Part shown: positions 13,401 through 24,100 of the stretch, one piece after another | How the letters are laid out: every line of letters begins with the position of its first letter | How positions within the stretch are numbered: position 1 is the stretch's first letter | Assembly (NCBI GenBank): GCA_008508345.1 | Contig: QNGE01003697.1 | Coordinates: forward strand, 1-64,000 | From: Paragonimus westermani | Taxonomy: Eukaryota; Platyhelminthes; Trematoda; Plagiorchiida; Troglotrematidae | Length of the DNA: 64,000 bases | Direction: 5' to 3' | Translations under genes and position numbers: made by a program | The notes under the pieces: generated by a model | Database searches by the model: none | Told to the model about the DNA's origin: nothing | What the model saw: only the letters and a program-made list of their open reading frames with translations

Positions 13401-16400
13401 TCCGAATCATACTAAAGAAACTACCTACTTAAAATTGCATGACTAACTATTGTAAGTTTTGGTAGAATAAAAAAACGCAACGTTTGTTTTGAGGCAATAA
13501 ATAAGACGCTCGCAAATAGCCTATCACTAATTACCATAATAATATCCCCTTTTGCGTTTGCTTTGTACCGGGGAGTTTGAATGTGTCACGTTAAGTTGAC
13601 TCGAATTGATGCTTTGACGATTGTGACGTTAATTGCACAGCCTGAACAAGGTGACCGTCAAGTATCTTTCTTGGTTGGTAGTAATCCGGTGGTAAACACA
13701 GCATTACAAATATCTCAGATTTCATCTTATGCAAAAGCACGTCTGAGCGGACTAACTGCATGTTTAATTTACATGTTGTGTCGAAGTTGTTTAGGTTAAA
13801 ACCAGGAGAATTGTAGTGTGTTCACCTCAAACTTGTGAACACCATTCATATATGCTCGCCCTGAGAGAATTTTTTGAATTTAATTGTCCGGTACACTCAC
13901 AAAATAGTTAGTATGCACTTTTATCTGGAGTGAAAGTGTTTTATCCCCTGTTTGTTTCCAAGTTGAAGGTCATACAGCATATTCAAATCAAAGTTCACTA
14001 ACAACTATATTACACAAATTCACTTGTGATCGTTCCTAAGTATAATTAGCTCAGGTTCTTTTTCATTGTGATGCAGAACAAATACATTACTTCACGCTTT
14101 CTAAGACGCAAAGTTACTCAATCGAATGTTATTCCACATTCGCGAGTACAAATTCAGCAGGAAGAGCAACGTTTTAAATCAAGACTGCGACTGAATCACA
14201 AAATGTTGATGTCAAAATCATATCGTACCATTATAATTATAAAATTCAGAAGGAACATATGTTTTATGCATGAGTCTTTGGAATCCGGTAAGATGTTAGC
14301 TAAGTTTTGTTGATCAGGTAAACAACAGTGGAAATACCTAGAAAAAATTGAATAGCCAAAGTCAGATTATGTAATCTCACCTTGATGGCGTTGACAGTAG
14401 ACGAAGTTCTTTGGCAAGCCCACCTCGAGCACCCTAGGCGAATGATTTGTGTTGATTTAGTGATGGTTGTCAGTCATATCATCCAGATTTGTAATACTGA
14501 CTGGTGTTCTTTTATTAACGTCAATCTACGTTGGGAGGTATCCCCTGATTCGTTCACATGAGTGCTCAATTTGATGACCTACATAGTGATCAACTGGTAA
14601 ACAGTCACAAACATTCAGGCAACTCAGCATGAGGGAGTTCTGGTGCGAAAGTTTATCTTTCGGCTTTCGAGTGGTCAACACAGAGTCGGAGAAATAAATA
14701 GGCTCTCAGGCCACGCTGAATGTACCCTTACGGGAACTAGCGAAACAGTGTGTTTGTGATCTGATCAGTGTGCATTCACTTTAGGGCTTGTTGTTTCTTT
14801 GATGGTTACTGATGAAGAACAGTCATTATTGCACTTGTGGGTTACATAGCTGGCAACCAGTTGGCTAGTATGGATAGAGTTACAAACGTTCTCAATGGGT
14901 TTGTAGCGGAGCAAGTTTCGTCTTTCAAAATAAATCGTCCAGTGTTAAGGCAGTAACCAATTGATTGTGCAGTCAGTGTTTGCACAAATACTTCGGGTGT
15001 CACGACCAATGTCTAACTTATGTGGTTCACATTGCGTCATCTGTATTCAAAAACACATCTTCCTGTGCTTTTCGTTTCTTCTCACTGCAAGTTTCCTGGA
15101 TATTAGGATATTTTTACCCGAAAACTCCCAACTCTTAGAAAAGCAGTGTTATGTTTAAAGTGCACAGTACTTAAGTGTTCATATAGAATGAGTAAGTCTA
15201 ACCATTCCCTCGAATTCTGCACCGATTTAGAAACACTACGACATTTGGAGGGCGTCACGCGGGCCCAACGCATCAATCTACCTATCGACTAGTCCGTCAG
15301 GCTTGGCTAACCTGACAGTCCTGATGAAGAAGCATAATGTCTCACACGAACTTATCATAAGTGACTTGCAAAGGTAAGTTATGATCTAGTTATCATCTAA
15401 GAGAATTCGAAACGCTTAGCGCCTTTGGTTTCCAACTGAACAGAGCACTAACGAATAACCAATCACTCCGTCATTTAACAGAACAAACTCAGTTTTTGCA
15501 TAGGTTTAGTGACTGTATGGTAGTCAATACCAGTTAGTTACGCTATCCTGTTGAAGTTAGAATCATTCCAGTGAGTGGCGGCTGACCTTCAGTTTATCAA
15601 CTCGTTACAGGCGATACAAGTGGAAGTGTGAAATGGCGTACTCAAAACATTATCAGGCTACTGCCATCTATTAACTACAGAAAGTGACCTTGCAAACATA
15701 TTTGGGGAATTTGTGAATAAACAACGACACAGTATCAAATGTTTGTTGGTTTTGTCTGTTGTACATAGGTACTGCACATATTTTGGAGAGAGACAGAGAG
15801 TACGGAAGAACAAGCTCCAAAAAAGACTTCACAACATCCCCGTGTGATAAAGGGAAATCAGAGAGAAATCAGAGAGAAGACGTGTCTCTCTGTGACCAAA
15901 ATTTATATAATCAGGTGAAAAATAGCTTCGATGCTCCCTTACACTGTTTACTTCTTGAATGGACAGTGTCCCTAACCAGCGACAACCCACAAGAACGGAT
16001 AGTTTGTAATGATTGTAGGGACCATCATTGACTGCGTGTGGAAGCTGTTTTGCGCTGCTTTTTGTTATGGATACCTGCTCATTCACACATGCTCGACTGC
16101 TTGGAGGTATTTTAGTCAGGTAATCGCAATCAATCAGCTATCAGTAAGTCGGGTAGATAGTGAAGTGGAACTGTAACTCGTGATAGCGTGGGTATCTACT
16201 AACTAATAAAACCCCAAGATTGCTTAATCGAGAAATGTTAAGTTGGACACAATACTTCCGAAGTCCTGGGGTGAGTATTCAGGATACCAAAGGGAGGGAT
16301 TGTATTCGTACATCTAACGCACAAGGTAGCAGGGTGAAACGCATTATTTACAGTCTGCTAAAACTAAGATTAGCTAAGTAGGTTTTGATGCTTTCCGTGG

Positions 16401-16554
16401 TTCCAATTTGGAGAGAAGTCCTACTAGGAAGGTCACCTACTGGAGTTGACGCGATAGTTACTGCGTTTCCTAGCGAAGCAGTCAAGCAAGTTTAGCATTA
16501 CCTGCAGGCGATTGTGACTAAACTTTACATACGATAGTTCAGTCATGCTTAATG
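10433..16554. other. No recognisable gene
   Basis: Six kilobases without a supported exon, RNA gene or identified mobile element. Scattered open frames of 60-90 codons have no known motif and no splice context that links them. Confidence 0.5.
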
Positions 16555-16735
16555 TGATACCAATGGCGCAGTGGTCAACAAGGTTGCTATCTAAAGATGT
16601 GGCCGGTTTCGGCAAGGATATGTTCTGCTGACGAGCTTTGACAACAACGAAGCTTGTGTCTAGTTTCTCTTTAAAGGGGTTGAACGGATAGTCTGTGGGG
16701 CCGTGACAGCTGTGGCCAACTGTGACCAAAAGCTG
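16555..16735 (+). repeat. tRNA-derived SINE of the hammerhead family, diverged
   Basis: Starts with a tRNA-like box A (TGGCGCAGTGGTCAACAAGG, 16564-16583). A diverged box B zone and the conserved GGCAAGGATATG bridge (16611-16622) follow, then a 45-nt ribozyme relic, then a weakly similar 3' body. Box A differs from the 45.2-kb copy by only a couple of bases, while box B is largely lost. The right limit is approximate. Confidence 0.6.
16622..16666 (+). ncRNA. Hammerhead ribozyme relic (broken stem II)
   Basis: Aligns over the same 45 positions as the intact motif at 39029-39073. The CUGANGA core is kept as CUGACGA (16628-16634) and GAA is kept at 16649-16651. The two stem II strands (GCUUU and ACAAC) no longer pair, and the outer stem I strands have diverged. 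Not expected to cleave. Confidence 0.45.
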
Positions 16736-17127
16736 CTAATATTGGCCAGCCATAACCGATCTTCCCATTAAGTTGACTCGCTTTGTAAGGATCCTAACTA
16801 GGCTGTTCGCCTTTCAAGAACAGCAGATGCTTCCAGTTATTACCTGCACCGGAAAATGTAAGACAGAAGTCTATCACGTTCCATCATCCCCGCAATCTTC
16901 TTGTCACAAAAGCCTTCCCATGCATATTTACATCCTTCCTTGTTACACACGTTCCAAATCAACCTTTCAAATTGACCTAATCGGTCGTCCGAAGTCGGAC
17001 CTCGGTCCAGTCTACGATGACAGACATGTAGAGGAAATAATATAATGTTCCTGTGAATCACGCACAATCAGCGAGACCTACGTCCAATTTTGTAGACATC
17101 TCGCCGACTTCCAGAGACACTTGACAA

Positions 17128-17166
17128 CACTCCTGAGGAAGGCCACCCGAGGTGGTTAAACCGTAA
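17128..17166 (+). other. Hammerhead-like stem-loop signature, possibly of a Penelope-like relic
   Basis: CUGAGGA is followed by a 7-bp hairpin (GGCCACC / CGA loop / GGUGGUU) and then AAAC. This follows the hammerhead order CUGANGA - stem II - GAAA, with A in place of the first G. I see no convincing stem I. Penelope-like elements are known to carry minimal hammerheads of this type, but no reverse transcriptase or GIY-YIG coding sequence is readable next to it, so the assignment is tentative. Confidence 0.25.
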
Positions 17167-17169
17167 AGT

Positions 17170-18820
17170 ATTACAACTTGCTCGTAACTTTGTGTTATTC
17201 TCAATCTGTTTATCAGTAACACTTGTGTGTGAGGCAAAGAAAAATTGACGACGAGCTTATCAAAACTACAAAAGCTGTCGGATGTGGCAACAGTTGGAGT
17301 TCTAAACTCAGAAATTGCACTGAAGGAATATCACTATTAGCGTGCAAGTGGGTTTATTCTATCCACCTCAGTCTCATTGCATATAGTTGGACGTAGTCTC
17401 GTAATGATATGGCGGTTTGAACTTCTTTTAACAGCCCTAACTACACTTTAAGGGCTACAGAGATAGGTCAACAATTACTTTTACGCCTATATTTTTAGAC
17501 AGTCTTCACAATATTTACAACACACAAAATGTTGAATTCCATGACTTCCAGCCAGACTTCATCACTCTACTGTAAGTGTATGTATCCTCCCGATACACTG
17601 CATACAGATCATAAACCTGCCGGTGGACCGAATGGATTCATTTGTGTATATGCGCGGAGCGGAGTCACACGACGGTTTTCATGGCATAATTTGAAGTCAC
17701 CTACACTGACTATCGCCACAGAGACTTCTGTATACAGTTCTGTCTCTAGCCGCTGCTCTTTTTTTTATAACACTACAACACACGGCGCAGTGCAAGGGCT
17801 GAAACAACATAGTGGAAACCCTACATCATTGATCCTAAAAGACGTCATGAGAACAGGGCACTACATTGGCACACTTAACTGGTTCACGATAATGTTGCGC
17901 AGTTGAAAATCGAAGTTACTGCTTCTTGCAAAGCAATGCCTACCCTCACTTATCGGCCAGCGTTCTGCGTTGTACGTGATTGGGGTAGCCTATCCGTTTG
18001 CCTTGCTCCCGGTTACGTGATACCTGGTACAGCCGTATAAGTATCCAGTTATCGTTTGTTCCACTTCACCTGGTATAAATGGCATATATGCTTTGTATCT
18101 GTGATCATTGAGAGTAAGCGAAATGTTAACATGTCACAACGTATTTCTCCTTTCTCCTTAGTTAAAAGGGAATGAAGTTATTCCAGGTACCTTTTATTCG
18201 GACCCCTTAATCGCACTGGATCTAACTAGTTTGTCTACCCCACCCAACTATTCACATTACCACAATTGGGATGCATGGTGTGATTTTCATACCTCCATGC
18301 GAAAGCGTACTGTTTATAACAACATATAGCAAACACTTTCAAGGACAGCTTCGTATGTGTAATGGTGCTTGAGCGCTTTGCCTGAACAACTTCTGCTGAA
18401 GAGTTTGCGGTAAAAGCTTGAGGTTGTTGGATACGAAGTTCTCCTTGTCAACAGACTGAACAAATCTTCTCGTAGGTGAGCATGATGGTATTTTGATAGC
18501 GCAGTTTCTGTCATGCAATTCCATTTGACACATCAACAATCAAACATTATAGTAGCACTATTTCTTCCGATTTTCTTGGTTAGATTTCACTGTATTGTTA
18601 ACCAACTATGGATTGATGCCTGCTGGCAGTGACAACGTTAGCGTCCTCTCCCGATTAATTACAAAGGATTCGCAAAACAGTACCAACTTATGGACGCCAT
18701 CTATTAGCCGCCCCACAGCGAACTGAAGGCATCAAGGCCATTGGTACCTGGAAGTTGAGAAGTAGCCCAAGGCTAATCTTGAGGCTTAGTTCATAAAGAA
18801 TGTTAGGGAAATAGGGGCCA
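17170..18820. other. No recognisable gene
   Basis: One open frame of 125 codons (17529-17906) has no known motif and no visible splice partners. I regard it as chance. Nothing else is supported here. Confidence 0.45.
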
Positions 18821-20745
18821 CTTCTGCTTCTGGAAACATCGGTAGACCCACCAAGCCTATTTGTTCTACTAGTGCCAGGCGACCGTTTGTCAGTGAAGTT
18901 ATCAGCGAGGCAGATGGCACACTCATCCACAATAAGTCCAGAAGGTTAGAGTGATGTGCGAAACACTTTGAGGGTCAATTTGGTTGTCCTCCTGCTTCTA
19001 CTGTATTGCCGATACAAACTTGTAGGATAGCATCCTGGTGAGCAGAGTTGGGACCACCAACTAAGACTGAGATCCGTAATTAGAGTTTGGCTCTCAAACG
19101 TAATAAGGCTGCTGGTAACACTTTTCAAAGAAGTTGGGGAGGCGTTAGTGGGGATTTTGACTAGGTTATTTCAACTTGTCTGGACGACAGAGAATTTACC
19201 TATGTGCTGGGGTCACGCGATACTAATTCCTATATTCATGGAAGGTATTAATGGCTCTTTCGAAAACCACTAGGGAGTTAGTTAGACCCCAGTCATTACT
19301 ACGGTTCTGGCATCTACTGTACTTCGTCAACTCACTGCAGCCCGAGAGGCAAACACTAGGGAGGAACAGGCAGGGTTTCGTCCTGAGCGGGGATTTGTAA
19401 ATCACATCTTTACTCTCCGTCAAATTCTAGAGCAGCGTCATGTATACCGCCGTTTAAAGCTACCGTATTTCTCGACCACAAAGGTGCGTTCGATTCGGTA
19501 GGTCGATCTACACCTTTAGAATCGCTTAAATTCAGGTGTTCACCGATCAAGTATGTGAACCTTATTCGAACACTTCAGCTCAGGTTAGGGTTCACGGTGA
19601 GCTGTCTGCCGTTTTTGGAACGAGCAGCAGCGTACGCCAAGTCTGACCACCTTCATCATTTTTGTACAACTTTATCATAGATGAAATAATAGACGATTGT
19701 CTCCGGTACTCACAAGATGCTGGCGTGGACCTTCTGCGCGGTGGAAGGCTGACTAATTTTGATTGGGCTGGCGACAGGGTGTTGCTGTTTAACAACTTTC
19801 GGGCAGCACAAACAACCCTAGGGGGTATTTCCTGTTCTGCTAAATGCTTCAGAATGCGCATTGAAGCCTCAGAATGCTCCTGCAAGATTGCTGTGATTAC
19901 TTAGATTTAATGTTATATGGGGAAGTCGTGGAGATTGCTGACCAGTTTATGTGTCAGGGAAGCTGCATCAGCGACAGTGGAGGTGCAGGGAATGAACACG
20001 GAAGTGCGTATCTCTAAGACTAGGGCGGTATTCGCTAATCTGGAGGTACCTATGGCCACGGAGAGGTATCTCACTGAGGCTTAAGGGTAGCGTATGTAAG
20101 TTAGCAGTGAAACTTATCCACTCAGGATGGAAGACGTGAACTATCTTCAGGTATATGACCACCGATATTTGCGTTCAATCACTCATATCGGATGGTACGA
20201 ATGAGTTAGCAACGAAGAGGGTGGTAAGCGAGTGTTTGGTTCTGATTGGCAAAAGAGTTTTTTGTCCACTCCTCACATTTGCACAGACCTAAATAGTTAG
20301 GTCATGTATTAAGGATGCCAGCTGATCGTCTGCCCCATCGTACACTCTCTGTCGACCCTGCAGCTGACTGGCGCAAGGTGTAAGGCGCACAGATAATGAT
20401 CTGATGTAGAGAAATGAAATTTTTCACGAACGGGTTGGCCACTGTAGATCGGGTTCGTCTTCTGGACTGGGGCCCCCGCGACTCGCGGAGTCGGCGGCTG
20501 GAGACTTCAGGTGAGATGTCGTCTTATCGAAGTCAGTGGCTTGAATGTTGTTGTTTGGACGAATTGTCTGTGAAACGAGTGCATTTAATGACTTGGGGCA
20601 GTGAAAGCTGTAAGGAAGCTGTCTTGCTGATGACGCCTTACGTTCACTTACATCTCGGTTGTTCGCTTGGAAGGCGTAGGAACCTTGATGTGGTATGTTT
20701 GAATGTAGACGTAGCTAGCTTTTGATGGTGAGGTCCCTTCCCGTT
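18820..20745 (+). mobile_element. Decayed LINE (second family), 5'-truncated
   Basis: A chain of interrupted frames follows the order of an RT-to-3'-end LINE. RT N-terminal pieces lie at about 19100-19230 ('LFQLVWTTENLPMCWG'). 'EEQAGFRPERGFVNHIFTLR' with the adjoining 'QILEQRHVYRR' spans about 19358-19455. A degenerate 'KVRSIR' replaces the first catalytic block. 'FIIDEIIDDCLR' and 'RLTNFDWAGDRVLL' (about 19665-19790) lie where the active YADD motif is expected, but it reads WAGD. Post-RT pieces lie at about 20155-20560. The catalytic Asp pair is therefore damaged and the copy is dead. It shares its 3' end with the LINE in carboxypeptidase intron 5. Confidence 0.75.
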
Positions 20746-20974
20746 CCCTTTTTTTCCTTCTCTTTTCCTGTGCAAGGTTTGTTTTTCTTCTTCATAGTTG
20801 TGTGGAAACTAAGCATCAGTGAGAACCATCCATGTATTGCTGTCTCTGTTGATGGTGATTGGTAATTCTGGGTGAATCTTCAAAATGAAGTGCATCAAAA
20901 TGTTGAAGTCGTTCAACATAACCCAGGAGGGTCATATGACGCATATTTTCAAACTGTAAGTGACGACATTTTAG

Positions 20975-21104
20975 TGAAAGACGGCCACAAGTTTGAAGAC
21001 AAATATATGAAGGAAATCATCGTTCCGCGGGGCCAGTTATACACCCTGGCTGTCGAAAATATCTGTATAAAAATGGCACGCATAGTTGGGTCATTAACTC
21101 AGCG
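20975..21104 (+). CDS. Carboxypeptidase exon 1 (provisional): first half of propeptide
   Basis: The donor after 21104 (G|GTAAGC) leaves phase 2, exactly what exon 2 needs. The end of the reading, 'QLYTLAVE...[11 protein letters not shown]', fits the start of an M14 propeptide, which normally reads Val-Tyr-x-Leu-x-Val followed by a helix. The left limit is a guess at a weak acceptor (TTTTAG, ending at 20974). The frame stays open to about 20872. No hydrophobic leader is present, so a signal-peptide exon must lie further upstream, possibly beyond the LINE at 18.8-20.7 kb. Confidence 0.45.
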
Positions 21105-24100
21105 GTAAGCGAACCAAACGAGGGCGGCATGAAACACGGTAAACATGCGTGTTTTATTTTTGACAGTCGTGGCACTTAGGAAGTGCTTCTATCCTCTGAC
21201 AAAAGTGATATCGGTGATCAGCCGATACAAACACTATTCACACAAGATTGTGGTTGGGAGATTAGGTATAACTGATCCGTCAGGTCTACTATGAGGTTAC
21301 TGACGTTGTGGCAAATGCAATGGTCTCACAAACACTAGGGTCGTAATGTAAATTCCGGCTTGAGCAAGGATATGCAATACTGGTGAACTCTAACAAGAGT
21401 GAAACTCGAATCTAGCGCCTTCTTACAAAGCGGGCCTACCGAAATGCTAATCTAAATGCAGAGAATCCGATCGATTGTGGGTGGTGTTCAGCGTAGAACA
21501 GTGAAACTGTGGTTGACTACTTCATTCATGTCGGCACTTGGGAGGAGTGAAGTTATCGGTAACTGGCTGTTACACACTTGAAGTTTGTTTTTGGATCGCT
21601 GTATGTTGGTTCTCATACAGGCGCCACAACTGATCAAAGAACCGCGTAAGAAGACCATCATTGGTCATCAAGTTGTGCTTTAAGGAACCCTGAACTATTT
21701 TGTCTGGTTTGGTAGGAGACGAGATTAATAAACCCATTTTTGTGTGATATATTTGATGTGTCGTAACCCTCGTGAACTTGCTGTTTTGGTAGCGGAGATT
21801 ATGCACCTGAATTGTATAATTAGACCGATTATGTGTCTACCAGCTATAAATGTTGTTCAACCAGAATGCGAACGAATCAGCTGACCAAGTCAATAGCAAC
21901 ACGTAGCACCCAGATGGACTAAACAGGACAGTTGCTGTTTATTCTTTCGAGATGATCGGTTGACCTGAGTTCTATTCGCAAGCAACATAGTTTGAATATT
22001 CATGTTTTGGTTTCAGTGTGAATTCAGTGGAATATAGATCGACCTATTCTCATCGTACTTACAGTAGCCATATTTTAATGCCCGGTCTGGCCACAGAGGT
22101 GCATCAAGAATTAAGCGATTTGCTGAAAACTTTAATCGAATATAATAGCTTTCATTATCTTGTACTGAGGAAGGTGGCCTCCCGCCTGTCATCAGTTTGG
22201 TCGTCAGCAAACAGATGTTATTCATTTAAAATAATGTGGTACAAATACCATTTTATTAGGCACAATTCGTTTTGCTTGAGTAATACGTCTAAAGTATTGT
22301 TGGCAAAGTGTAGTGGGACGTTTAGAGTTTCAACAGTTGACATGATCGTTTTTTGTAAAACAGTTGAAACGACCGTGCATCACTGTACGTAAAAAGTTTT
22401 TTGGTGCATCACTGACAACTTAACTGCCCCCTTTTTAGAGAGATCGTGAAAGAAAAGCAAGCCAACAATGTTCGCCGCTATCTTCGAATGGCACGAACAC
22501 TTTTCCGAACAGAACATGACTACTATAAAACAGTGGATGATGTGAGTTAATCTAGAACGGACTTTTTCTATACGTAGTTGGGTCACCTGTAAGCTGTTTC
22601 ATAGTACACTTTGTTCTCATGTGCAGATCTATACAACGCTGGACCGCTATCCACGGAGATTCCCCTTCATCAAACTAGAAACCCTCGGATATACCCATGA
22701 AGGTAGACCAATCAAGGCGTTACATGTGAGGTCCACACGTATAGTACGATTATGTTGATGATTTTAAAAAAATAATTTATGGCTTATTTATTGAGTGTAC
22801 CCATCCAGGATCACCTAACTGTCGGTACACATGATCACTTGAACCAACGACCACATCGTTTGTCTTCGCTAAAAAAGATCGGAAGTATTCGAATTGTAGA
22901 TGTTTCGTTACATAGTATTTACTAATTGTGTGCATAATAAAGGCGGTTAGAACGAAATAAGTTCGAAATAATCGATTAGCTGAGGTGAACCTAAGATTGA
23001 CTACTACTGTAAAAATTTCGGCACAACTTGGAGTAATTTTCTCGTTGTTTTCCAAATCTTTTATGTGGTCCGTTACCAAACATGAACACAGCACGAGGAA
23101 TCCTGGAGGAGCACCTAATAGTTTCTCTAATTTCACAGTGTTTCGCAGTCTTTTTTCACCTTTCATTTACTCTAGTTTTGAGTGTGCAAGCGGTCTATTC
23201 AGTACATAGTCAAGAGTAGCTTTTGCCTTTGATCTGATATGCGTAACTAGTGATTCTCTCAGGAACTAAGATATCCACTATTACGATGCACTTAAACCGA
23301 ACGTAGGGTAGTCCAACCGTGAAAGCGGCTCTAGTACCTAATTCATTCCAAACCCTGTGGATAGCTTCTGGCACACGCTTCGTGCACGGAATATTTGCTA
23401 TGCATGCCCGCTCTCACTGTACATTCAGTACTAGCCTAAAAAGACTTCGTTACTAGCTTCTGCGGATGTCCTCTAGGTACCGTTTTCTCGTTAGTGCAGT
23501 CATCACTTCCCTGTGACAACCTCCGTAGGCGTACTACTTTACATCGGTATAATACATTATGGGCATGCATTTAACAGGTGGTATTTAACTGACCAGGAAA
23601 GTACCCAAGTAGTCAAATTAGAATTTGTAGCTACAAAATAATGCTTGTTAACAAACGCTGTCAAAATAGCAGACTTTAAATAAGACATAACGAGCTTAGA
23701 GTGATCTATTTGACACACTGCAGTTGGATACGGACCGGTCAACTAGGTTTGTATTAGTGGCGGGATATACCAAATATGCTGTATCTCAATCATAAGTATG
23801 CCTTCGTTTTCTCGGAAACATATAACCCTCTACCAATCTCCTTTCTTGGTGACTGCACCTGCTTCATTTCTATGTGATTTCTACTTACACTCAGCTCAGT
23901 ATAACCAGTAACTCCAATGTGGCATTCGTCTCATGTCACTGTACGTTTGACCTGTTACCCTGTAGCTTCAGCCTTATGGAGTAAATCACGTTTTCTCTCT
24001 TAAGTATCCTAAAACGTGCACCTGATTTGACCGATTTTAAAGGGTCTTTGAGCTTGAAGCGAAGCGCCCTTAACACATTTGTTCTTGTACCTACTCGGCA

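Noticed and set aside
17529..17906. 125-codon open frame
   Set aside because: Starts with ATG but has no motif and a composition like neighbouring chance frames.
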